From assembly GCA_963771545.1 (NCBI GenBank), contig CAVYTX010000002.1:930001-994000 (forward strand): a stretch of 64,000 bases of DNA. Reading direction: 5' to 3'. Below the pieces are notes generated by a model, which saw nothing but the letters and a program-made list of their open reading frames with translations, did no database searches and was not told the DNA's origin. This stretch comes from CAKZLS01 sp963771545. GTDB taxonomy: Bacteria; Pseudomonadota; Alphaproteobacteria; Rhodospirillales; Defluviicoccaceae. The stretch's first letter is position 1; each line of letters starts with the position of its first letter. The position numbers and the translations under genes are program-made. Shown in pieces: positions 16,979-24,746 of this stretch.

Positions 16979-18835
16979 ATGCTGACGCGGCTGCTATCAC
17001 GACTGTTCCAAGCTCTGAACCGGTTCGTCGCCTGGCACAGGCTGCCGTTCTGGATCTCTCTCACGAATCTAGTGATGCTGCGCCATGACCTTCGCCAGCA
17101 CAATCTGTTCGACACCCAACGCGTGCCGCCACCGCCACCCGATCCCGGCGTCAACGATTTTCGCGCCAACCGCACCGCCGACGGCAGCCACAACGATCTC
17201 GCCCAAGTGGGCATGGGACAGGCACACGCGCGGTTTGGGCGCAACGTGCCCATTTCCGAGACCTATGGCGAGACGGAACCGGGTGTCCTCGATCCCAATC
17301 CCCGGCGCGTCAGCCGCGAATTGCTGGCCCGTGGCGAGGCCCTGAAGCCCGTACCCCACCTCAACGTCCATGCCGCGGGATGGCTGCAGTTCATGGTTCA
17401 CGATTGGTTCAGCCACGGCTCCAGCGTCCAACCCGACGACCGGGACGTTCCGGAGGCGCTGCGCAAACCATTCGAGATCCCCCTTCCGGACGGCGACGAT
17501 TGGCCGGTCGATCCCATCGTCGTGTTCCGGACCCGTCCGGATCTTTCCCGGAGCCCGGCCGACGAAGGCAAGCCCACCGCCTACCGCAACACCGAAACTC
17601 ACTGGTGGGACGGCTCGCAGATTTACGGCAGTTCGACCTCGCGGATCGCGGAAATCCGGCGCGATCCCAGCAACGGCGAGGCCGTCGCCGACGGTAAGAT
17701 CCATCTCGACGACAAGGGGCGCCTGCCGCTCACCGGCGCCGATTCGGATTCCAAACAACACGGGCTGGTGGAACTGGCCGGCGTCAACGGCAATTGGTGG
17801 ATCGGCCTGTCGCTCATGCACACGTTGTTCGCGCGCGAGCACAACGTCATCTGCGACCGCCTGAAACTCGAATATCCCGGCGCCGACGGCGACTGGCTGT
17901 TCAACAAGGCGCGGCTGATCGTCGCGGCTCTCACGGCCAAGATCCACACCGTCGAATGGACCCCGGCCCTTCTCAACACCACCACCATGCGCATGGCCAT
18001 GCGCGCGAACTGGTGGGGACTTCTGGGCGAGCGCTTCATTCGTGGATACGGGCGGAAGGTTCAAAGCGAGGTGCTGGGCGGGATCGTCGGAAGCGGGCCC
18101 AATCATCATACGGCGCCCTACGCCATGACCGAGGAATTCACCGCCGTCTACCGCATGCACTCGCTGTTGCCGGACGTGTTTCACTTCCGGCGCCATGGGG
18201 ACGACGCGGCGATCGCCACGCGATCCCTAACCGAGGCGTCGGGGGAGGACGTGCCCAAACTGTATGACATGGTGTCCCTGGCCGACGCCCTCTATTCCCT
18301 CGGCACCGAGCACCCGGGTCTCATGACGCTGCATAACTTCCCGGAAACGCTTCGCAATCTGGGCATGCACGGGCCCGCGTCGGGGAAGGTCGATCTTGCG
18401 ACCGTCGACGTGCTTCGCGACCGGGAACGCGGCGTGCCCCGGTATTGCGCGTTCCGCAGGCTGTTGCGAATGACGGCGCCAAACAGTTTTATCCAGCTGA
18501 CCGGCGGCGACAAGGAAGCCGCGAAGGAGCTTGAGGCCGTCTATGGTCACGTGGAGAAGGTGGACCTGCTGGTCGGGTGCGCGGCGGAGAAGTGGCCCGA
18601 AGGCTTCGGGTTTTCCGATACCGCGTTTCGTATTTTCATTCTGATGGCCTCGCGGCGGTTGAGCAGCGACCGGTTCTTCACTTCGGACTACACGCCCGAG
18701 GTCTATACGCCGGTGGGCATCCGCTGGGTCGCCGACAACGGCATGATCGACGTGCTGCTGCGCCATTTCCCGGAATTGGCGGACAACCTCGCCGGGGTGA
18801 AGAACGCCTTCTTTCCTTGGCGGAAGGGAGCATGA
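16979..18835 (+). CDS. COX/alpha-dioxygenase-like haem dioxygenase (animal haem peroxidase family)
   Basis: A 618-aa protein of the animal haem peroxidase superfamily. The distal helix reads LQFMVHDWFSHG (His141), as in plant alpha-dioxygenase. The proximal segment EFTAVYRMHSLLPD has Tyr391 exactly three residues before His394, the Tyr-x-x-His arrangement of cyclooxygenases and alpha-dioxygenases, where the Tyr radical abstracts hydrogen from a fatty acid; peroxidases lack that Tyr. This argues for fatty-acid oxygenation rather than simple peroxide use. There is no clear cleavable signal, but residues 1-36 are amphipathic to hydrophobic and may attach to the membrane. GGGGAGG lies before the ATG. 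It is the first gene of a five-gene operon. Confidence 0.85.
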   Translation: MLTRLLSRLFQALNRFVAWHRLPFWISLTNLVMLRHDLRQHNLFDTQRVPPPPPDPGVNDFRANRTADGSHNDLAQVGMGQAHARFGRNVPISETYGETEPGVLDPNPRRVSRELLARGEALKPVPHLNVHAAGWLQFMVHDWFSHGSSVQPDDRDVPEALRKPFEIPLPDGDDWPVDPIVVFRTRPDLSRSPADEGKPTAYRNTETHWWDGSQIYGSSTSRIAEIRRDPSNGEAVADGKIHLDDKGRLPLTGADSDSKQHGLVELAGVNGNWWIGLSLMHTLFAREHNVICDRLKLEYPGADGDWLFNKARLIVAALTAKIHTVEWTPALLNTTTMRMAMRANWWGLLGERFIRGYGRKVQSEVLGGIVGSGPNHHTAPYAMTEEFTAVYRMHSLLPDVFHFRRHGDDAAIATRSLTEASGEDVPKLYDMVSLADALYSLGTEHPGLMTLHNFPETLRNLGMHGPASGKVDLATVDVLRDRERGVPRYCAFRRLLRMTAPNSFIQLTGGDKEAAKELEAVYGHVEKVDLLVGCAAEKWPEGFGFSDTAFRIFILMASRRLSSDRFFTSDYTPEVYTPVGIRWVADNGMIDVLLRHFPELADNLAGVKNAFFPWRKGA

Positions 18836-18838
18836 GCC

Positions 18839-19741
18839 ATGGGACGCAGCATCCGCGTGCCGTTCCTGGTGGATGTCACGTTCGTCGACGACGCTCGGTC
18901 CATCGACGGACTTGATACCGAAAGCCGAATCGACCGCGCCTATGGAGAACGCGGTCCCTGGTACAATCGCGTCTTGCAGCGGCGGCTCGTGTCCCACCTG
19001 CGTCTGGAGAACGAGGCGCTGCCGGCGTTTCGCCCGCGCGGCGACGCGGAACGGGCCGAGGCCCAGAAAGCCCTCGCCCAGCGCCTGGAACAGATCACCG
19101 TGGACGCGCTGGCCGATGACCCCGACGTGGCGGACATCGCGCGGTGGGTGCGCGAGGGCGCGACCGACAATCCGGCGGACGTGGGCCCCTCGGTCCAGCA
19201 GTTCGCCGGGCGGTTGTTCAAGCCCGACTATACCGGCGACACGGCCAGCTACACGGCGGCCAGGACCATCGATCGTTTCGTGCGATCGGGGCCGCTTTGC
19301 GGCGCGTGGCTGTCGCTCAGCGGACGGGTGAGCCGGGCGCTTCACCTGCTCTCGAGGCGGGCCGGCGGCGACGCCCATGCCGTCCACGCCACCGCCATCG
19401 CCTTCCATAACATGGTGGTGGCGGTGCTGCGCATGCGGGCCATCGCGCGCACCCCGGGACGCGACGGCCGCGCCAGCGAGGAAACCATCGCCGAACAATG
19501 CCTGGTTCCGCCGGAGGCGGCGCTCCGGACCGTGTCCGCGCCCGTTCAGACCATCCATCGGCGCAAACCCCTCGAACCCGGGGCCCTGATCGTCTACCGC
19601 CTCGCCGACGCGTTCGGGGAGCGGGCCGACATCGCCGGCACGTTCCGCGTTGGCGCGTGGTCCGAGTGTCCGGCCCATGGCCTGGTGCCCAATTTCCTGC
19701 GGGCGGTATGGCGGCGGGCTACGGAGGAAGACAATCCATGA
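18839..19741 (+). CDS. Unknown protein, possibly with a P450-like C-terminal region
   Basis: A 300-aa protein I cannot assign firmly. The N-terminal half is helical and charged. The C-terminal ~50 residues, EPGALIVYRLADAF followed by WSECPAHGLVPNFLRAVW, resemble the P450 stretch running from the beta strands after the K-helix to the Cys haem ligand and L-helix, with Cys277 as candidate ligand. A normal ExxR K-helix is not clear, and at 300 aa it is far shorter than a complete P450 (about 400). It starts three bases after the dioxygenase stop and overlaps the next gene by ATGA. Fungal fatty-acid dioxygenases are fused to P450 domains, so a split analogue is conceivable, but this is inference. 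Confidence 0.45.
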   Translation: MGRSIRVPFLVDVTFVDDARSIDGLDTESRIDRAYGERGPWYNRVLQRRLVSHLRLENEALPAFRPRGDAERAEAQKALAQRLEQITVDALADDPDVADIARWVREGATDNPADVGPSVQQFAGRLFKPDYTGDTASYTAARTIDRFVRSGPLCGAWLSLSGRVSRALHLLSRRAGGDAHAVHATAIAFHNMVVAVLRMRAIARTPGRDGRASEETIAEQCLVPPEAALRTVSAPVQTIHRRKPLEPGALIVYRLADAFGERADIAGTFRVGAWSECPAHGLVPNFLRAVWRRATEEDNP

Positions 19742-21099
19742 CCGACGATCCGCTGTTCCAGCCGCTTTCCTTCCGGGCGCTGACGGTGAAGAACCGCATC
19801 TTCCGGTCCAACATTTCCGGCAAGTTCGACAACGAGGACGGCAGTCTCTCCCAGACCCGTATCAACTGGGAAACGCGGTTCGCGCAGGGCGGCGCCGGCG
19901 CGGTGATTTCGTCGTACGTGCCGGTGTTGATGGAAGGCCGGATAATCGCCGGCTACGCCACCATTCACGATGACCGCTTCATCGACGACTGGGCGGTGCT
20001 CGGCGAGGCGGTGCACCAACACGGCGCCAAGTATATTCTCCAGCTCAGCCACTCCGGCCGGCAGATGGATATTCCAGGCGTTCACAACCAGAACCGTGTT
20101 TGTCTGAGTTCCACCTCGAAGAAAGAGACGCTGCACGGCTTTCTGTGCCGCGAGATGACCGAGGCGGAGATCGCCCACACCATCGACGCGTTCGCCCAAG
20201 GAGCCCGCCGGGCCCGCGCCGCCGGCCTCGACGGCGTGGAGTTGCACGCCGCCAACGGCTACCTCATCACCCAGTTTCTGTCGTCCGGCATCAACGACCG
20301 CAAGGACCGGTACGGAGGCTCGCTGCCCAACCGGGCGCGGTTCCTGCTCGACATCATCCGCGCCATCCGCGCCGAGGTCGGTGACGATTTCCATCTCCAG
20401 GTCAAGATCAGCGCCGTCGAACACAACAACGTCATCCCATGGGAGGGCAAGGGCAACACCCTCGACGACTCCATCGAGGTCTGCAAATGGTGCGAGACCG
20501 CCGGCGCCGACGCCATCCACGTATCCATGGGCAGCCTGTTTCCCCACCCGCTCAACCCGCCCGGGGATTTCGACTTCAACACCATCGCCGCCACCTACGA
20601 CACCATGATCTACGGCGGCGTCAACACATTCCGGAACTATTTGTTGTTTCGCTGGCATGTGTTGCGGCCCATTTTCCACTGGCTGTGGTTCCGCATGAAA
20701 AAGCACTATCCGGTGGAAGGCGTGGGCGCCGACGCCGCGCGGGCCATCAAGGCGGCGGTGTCGCTGCCGGTGATCTGCACCGGCGGGTTCCAAGACGCGG
20801 CCTTGGCGCGGCGCTATCTCAACGATGGCTGGTTCGACGGCATTTCCATGGCGCGGTCGCTGGTGGCCAATCCGGATCTGCCGCGGGTGTGGGCGTCGGG
20901 ACAGGATCTTCCGGAGCGTCCCTGCACGTTCTGCAACAAGTGCCTGTTGAATGCTCCGAAGAATCCCATGGGCTGTTACGAACTCGACCGTTTCGACGGC
21001 GACTGGCAACGGATGGTGGACGGACTGATGTGGATCTACGACACCAAGCCGGCGCTGAGGATCCCCGAGCCGCCGGCCGACCGAGCGGCGGCGGAATAG
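19738..21099 (+). CDS. Old Yellow Enzyme-family NADH:flavin oxidoreductase
   Basis: A 453-aa TIM-barrel flavoprotein. The FMN-site and active-site segments are present: VELHAANGYLITQFLSS with the substrate-anchoring His and Asn, then DRYGGSLPNRARF, and CTGGF near the phosphate site. The C-terminus holds CTFCNKC and a fourth Cys ten residues on, resembling the [4Fe-4S] site of 2,4-dienoyl-CoA reductase-like members. Family members reduce alpha,beta-unsaturated carbonyls; plant 12-oxophytodienoate reductases belong here. A segment at about residues 295-330 (NYLLFRWHVLRPIFHWLWF) is unusually hydrophobic and may touch the membrane. The ATG overlaps the previous stop (ATGA). Confidence 0.9.
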   Translation: MTDDPLFQPLSFRALTVKNRIFRSNISGKFDNEDGSLSQTRINWETRFAQGGAGAVISSYVPVLMEGRIIAGYATIHDDRFIDDWAVLGEAVHQHGAKYILQLSHSGRQMDIPGVHNQNRVCLSSTSKKETLHGFLCREMTEAEIAHTIDAFAQGARRARAAGLDGVELHAANGYLITQFLSSGINDRKDRYGGSLPNRARFLLDIIRAIRAEVGDDFHLQVKISAVEHNNVIPWEGKGNTLDDSIEVCKWCETAGADAIHVSMGSLFPHPLNPPGDFDFNTIAATYDTMIYGGVNTFRNYLLFRWHVLRPIFHWLWFRMKKHYPVEGVGADAARAIKAAVSLPVICTGGFQDAALARRYLNDGWFDGISMARSLVANPDLPRVWASGQDLPERPCTFCNKCLLNAPKNPMGCYELDRFDGDWQRMVDGLMWIYDTKPALRIPEPPADRAAAE

Positions 21100-21111
21100 G
21101 AGGCCGGAGGC

Positions 21112-22665
21112 ATGGCAAAAGACGCGCCGGTCACCGTGGCCCAACGGTATAAGGCATCCCACCGGCTGTGCCGCCGCCTGATGCTGGCGATCGGCGGGGC
21201 TCTGGCCTTGGCTTTGGTCGCCATGGCGGTGATCAGTCTCTGGGCGGTCATCAAGATTTCGGGCGAGCGGACGCCGCTTTACGCCGATCCGCTGGAGCAC
21301 TTCAAGTACGGCTCTATCGGCAGCGAGCCGGAAAGCGGCCTCCCCCTCGCCCTTTGGAAGGCGCTGCCGGTGCTGTTCCCCGAGCAATTCGACGGCCGTC
21401 CGGACTACACGGCGTTCGGGCTGCTGTACGAGACCGGCGCGGACGGCAACCAGCGCGACCTGCCGATTGGCCTCGCCACCCGCACGGTCAAGGGCGTGGA
21501 ACTCGCCTGGCTCAACTGCGCCGTCTGCCACACCGGCGAGATCACCCGGCTGGCGGATGAGACCACCGAGATCGTCCCGGGCATGCCGGCCAACCGCTTC
21601 GATCTATACAAATTCATCGCCTTCCTGCTCGATATCGCGGATTCGGAAAAGCTCGCGCCGGACCCGCTGCTCGAAGCCATGGAAAAATCGGGAACCGATC
21701 TCGGCCCCCTCGACCGGCTGTTCTGGCGCTATCTGGTGCTGCCGCGGGTCCGCGAGGGATTGCTCGCGCGCCGCGCCGCGCTTTCGGATCTGATCGCCGG
21801 TCAGCCGGCCTGGGGACCGGGCCGGGTTGACACGTTCAATCCTTACAAGATCCTGCAGTTCGGCCGGTCGTGGGCGGAACTCACGGAGGCCGAGCGCATC
21901 GGCGTCACCGATTTCCCGTCGATCTTCCTGCAAGGACCGCGCGAAGGCATGGACCTGCACTGGGACGGCAACAATTCGTCGCTGAAAGAGCGCAACCTGA
22001 GCGCCGCCATCGGCGCCGGCGTAACCCCCGAGACCGTGGACCACATGGCCATCGAGCGCGTCGCCGAGTGGCTGATGGACTTCGAACCGCCGCCGTCCCC
22101 CTATCGCCCCGACCCGGCGCTGGTGCAAAAAGGCGCCGCGATCTACCGGGAAGCGTGCGCCGGCTGTCACGGATACCAAACCGACGACGGCTACGTGTTC
22201 GAGGGCGAGTATCTGGGCAAGGTGGAGCCCATCGGCGCCATCGGCACCGACCGGACGCGGCTCGATAGCTACACCCCCGAAATGCCGGTGCTGCAGTCGT
22301 CGCTGTTCGCCGACTATCCCGAGCACCGCTTCCGCCATTTCCGCAAGACCGATGGCTACGCCAACATGCCGCTGGACGCCCTATGGCTGCGCGCGCCCTA
22401 TCTCCACAACGGTTCGGTGCCGACCCTCGCCGACCTTTTGGAGCTGCCCGACGCCCGGCCCGCGACCTTCGTGCGCGGACTGACCACGCTCGATCCCGAG
22501 CGCGGCGGCTTCACCGCCCCACCCTGCGACCCCGGCGAACCGCTGGAGGCCGGCTGGTGCTTCGACACCTCGGTATCGGGCAACGGCAACGGCGGCCATC
22601 TCTACGGCGCCAGCCTCGCGCCCGATCTGAAGCGCGCGTTGCTCGCCTATCTGTTGACGTTTTGA
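21112..22665 (+). CDS. RoxA-like dihaem c-type cytochrome, membrane anchored
   Basis: A 517-aa protein with an uncleaved-looking N-terminal helix (residues ~22-45) and two haem c sites, CAVCH near residue 140 and CAGCH near 349. The region from the second haem to APYLHNGSVPTLADLL matches the family that includes rubber oxygenase RoxA and related dihaem cytochromes. RoxA cleaves isoprene polymers with O2, but most relatives are uncharacterised. It starts 12 bp after the OYE gene in the same operon, so it may oxidise a lipid product or accept electrons on the periplasmic side. It should depend on the Ccm haem-attachment system. Confidence 0.85.
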   Translation: MAKDAPVTVAQRYKASHRLCRRLMLAIGGALALALVAMAVISLWAVIKISGERTPLYADPLEHFKYGSIGSEPESGLPLALWKALPVLFPEQFDGRPDYTAFGLLYETGADGNQRDLPIGLATRTVKGVELAWLNCAVCHTGEITRLADETTEIVPGMPANRFDLYKFIAFLLDIADSEKLAPDPLLEAMEKSGTDLGPLDRLFWRYLVLPRVREGLLARRAALSDLIAGQPAWGPGRVDTFNPYKILQFGRSWAELTEAERIGVTDFPSIFLQGPREGMDLHWDGNNSSLKERNLSAAIGAGVTPETVDHMAIERVAEWLMDFEPPPSPYRPDPALVQKGAAIYREACAGCHGYQTDDGYVFEGEYLGKVEPIGAIGTDRTRLDSYTPEMPVLQSSLFADYPEHRFRHFRKTDGYANMPLDALWLRAPYLHNGSVPTLADLLELPDARPATFVRGLTTLDPERGGFTAPPCDPGEPLEAGWCFDTSVSGNGNGGHLYGASLAPDLKRALLAYLLTF

Positions 22666-22678
22666 AGGAGCTTGAGCC

Positions 22679-23098
22679 ATGACGACATCCTCTTTGGCCC
22701 TGCCGGCGGCTCCGGCCACGGATCTCTACGCCGGCTTCAAACGCGTTCTCACCGTGGCCATTGTCCTGAACGTCCTTGTCGGTCTGGCGGAACTCGTGTT
22801 CCCCAGCACCGTCGTTGACATCCTCGGCCTCTCCCCCGCCCTGTCCACGGTCTGGGTTCGCTACAGCGGACTGTTCCTGATCATCCTGACGGGCACGTAC
22901 CTGCCGGCGCGGCTGTTTCCGGAGGCCAACCGTTACCTGGCGCTCTATGTCATCGCGCTGCGCTTCGTGTTCGTGGTTTTCTTTCTGTTCGCCGGAGGGG
23001 GGTTTTTCTGGTTCGCGGTTTACGACGCCATTTTCGGCGTCTGGCTCGCCGCCACCTACTGGCGCTCGTTTCAAGCCGAAATCATGGCCAATCCCTAA
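22679..23098 (+). CDS. Small four-helix membrane protein of unknown function
   Basis: A 139-aa protein with four predicted membrane helices and a short N-terminal tail. The pattern VGLAELVFPSTVVDILGL and the aromatic-rich third and fourth helices resemble small integral proteins of the DoxX-like type, without a firm match. The ATG lies 13 bp after the cytochrome stop, preceded by GAAGGAG, so it is the last gene of the five-gene operon. The four bases 23095-23098 overlap the end of the convergent histidine phosphatase pseudogene. Function unknown. Confidence 0.7.
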   Translation: MTTSSLALPAAPATDLYAGFKRVLTVAIVLNVLVGLAELVFPSTVVDILGLSPALSTVWVRYSGLFLIILTGTYLPARLFPEANRYLALYVIALRFVFVVFFLFAGGGFFWFAVYDAIFGVWLAATYWRSFQAEIMANP

Positions 23099-23767
23099 GA
23101 CGCCTTGGGCGGATCCCACCATTTCGAGAGGTGAGCGGTCAGGATGCGTTCGGGGACGTCTTCGTAATGCGAGACGTCGTTGAACAGCATCAGCCGGGCG
23201 CGCACGGGGTCCTTGAAATCGACAATGTTCAGGCAGCACGGATGCTGGTCCATGCGGTCGCGATAGCCGCGCGCATCGACGCCGAGCAGACTTGAGACGA
23301 GGAGGCGGATCGTCGCCTTGTGGGAAACGGCAATGACCGTCTCGTTCGTGTGCTTGACCACGATTTCGCGGATTACCGGCAACGCCCGGGCCAGGACATG
23401 AAGGCCTGACTCACCTCCCTCAGGCGCGAAGGTGAAGGGATCGGACTCCCAGGCCAGGTATTCCTCGGGAAAGCGCTCCTCGGCTTCCGAGCGAAGCAAT
23501 CCTTCCCAGCGTCCGTGATCGATCTCGCGCAGTCCGTCCGCCGTTCGAAGCGTGAGGCCGTGCGGAGCGGCGATGATGGTCGCGGTCTCGACCGTGCGGT
23601 TCATCGGGCTCGCGTACACCGCGGCGATGGGTTCGTCCGCCAACCGCTCCGCCAAGCTGCCGGCCTGCTTGCGCCCCGGAGAGCTCGACGTTCGTCGAAC
23701 CGGCGAACCGATCCTCGGCCGAAAGCATCGTCGCACCGTGCCGAACCAGAAATACTCGTGTCGTCAT
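23095..23767 (-). pseudogene. Histidine phosphatase family gene broken by a 1-base insertion
   Basis: The frame from ATG 23767 begins MTTRVFLVRHGATMLSAEDR with the catalytic RHG motif and continues to VELSG. Homology then moves to another frame at GRKQAGSLAERLADEPI and runs on to the stop at 23095, with the REIDHGRWEG and VIAVSHKATIR motifs of the phosphoglycerate mutase-like family. The switch occurs at CCCC (23674-23677, plus strand). Removing one C restores one 223-aa frame. It is either a pseudogene or a sequencing error in a short homopolymer. The substrate cannot be predicted. Confidence 0.8.
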
Positions 23768-23846
23768 GCCGGCTCACTCTCCCAAAAAATGCGGCTTTGC
23801 GGACGCAACGTCCGGGTCCCACCACGTCGAACAAGAAAGTATCGGA

Positions 23847-23872
23847 CGGGAGAGAGATTTTCCCCTCTCCCG
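23847..23872. terminator. Hairpin upstream of the phosphatase pseudogene
   Basis: CGGGAGAG (23847-23854) pairs with CTCTCCCG (23865-23872) around a T-rich loop. It lies downstream of glpF on the minus strand and may end the glpKDF transcript, though no U-run follows. The stem sequence resembles the REP-like palindrome at 14 kb. Confidence 0.4.
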
Positions 23873-23929
23873 CCCGAGATGCCCGCCCGGGTTAGGGAAG
23901 GAACGTTGGCACGCGCAATCGGTCTCCGC

Positions 23930-24664
23930 CTATCGGAAGTTGATGTTTGTTGGATCTTGAAGGGCGAGATACAGCGCCGCCGCAAGCGCGCCGCCGACGA
24001 TCGGTCCGACCACCGGAATCCACGCATAGCCCCAATCGCTATCGCGCTTGCCGCCGGGCATCGGCAGCAGGGCATGCATGATGCGCGGCCCGAGATCGCG
24101 GGCCGGATTGATGGCGTATCCCGTCGTGCCGCCGAGGCTGAGGCCGATGGCGAGCACCAGCAAGCCAACCGGCAGCGCATCGAGCGCACCGAGACCAAAG
24201 ATCGACACGGCCAGAAACAGAACGGCGAAAACCAGGAGGAAGGTCCCGATGGTCTCGCAGATCACATTGGCGATGGGATCGCGAATCGCCGGCCCGGTGC
24301 AAAAACAGGCCAGCTTGAGGTCCTTGTCTTCGGTCAGGCCGAAATGCTGACGATAGAACAGCCATACCAGAAACGAACCGATAAAGGCTCCGAGAAACTG
24401 AGCGATGATGTAGAGCGGGACCATTGCCCAATCGAACTTACCGGCGATGGCAAGCCCGACAGTGACCGCCGGGTTGATGTGGGCGCCACTAAACGCCGCC
24501 ACGGTGAACACGGCGACGAAGACCGCCATTCCCCATCCCCATGTGATGACGATCCAGCCGCCCCCCTCGCCCTTGGTGCCCGCCAAAACGACGTTGGCGA
24601 CCACGCCGTTGCCGAGAAGAATGAGAATCGCAGTCCCTATAAGCTCGCCCAAAAATGGCGTCAT
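23930..24664 (-). CDS. glpF: Glycerol uptake facilitator (aquaglyceroporin)
   Basis: A 244-aa channel with six membrane helices and both NPA half-helix motifs, INPAVTVGL and INPARDLGPR. The Asp after the second NPAR is the mark of glycerol-conducting aquaglyceroporins. The ATG at 24664 is preceded by GGGAGGAG; the longer frame to 24730 is not supported. It is the last gene of the glpK-glpD-glpF unit, 82 bp after glpD, and supplies glycerol to the kinase by facilitated diffusion. Confidence 0.94.
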   Translation of the reverse strand: MTPFLGELIGTAILILLGNGVVANVVLAGTKGEGGGWIVITWGWGMAVFVAVFTVAAFSGAHINPAVTVGLAIAGKFDWAMVPLYIIAQFLGAFIGSFLVWLFYRQHFGLTEDKDLKLACFCTGPAIRDPIANVICETIGTFLLVFAVLFLAVSIFGLGALDALPVGLLVLAIGLSLGGTTGYAINPARDLGPRIMHALLPMPGGKRDSDWGYAWIPVVGPIVGGALAAALYLALQDPTNINFR

Positions 24665-24746
24665 GGTCGCTCCTCCCTTGTCGTGTTCGCTGTGATACCC
24701 GCTTGGAGTTCTGGCTCCCTTCCGGTTCAACCGGCCGGTCGGGTGC

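Noticed and set aside
19594..21531. Long open frame (645 codons) on the minus strand across the OYE gene
   Set aside because: Antisense shadow of GC-rich coding DNA: composition is His/Arg/Gly-rich without family motifs, while the plus strand carries clear OYE motifs.
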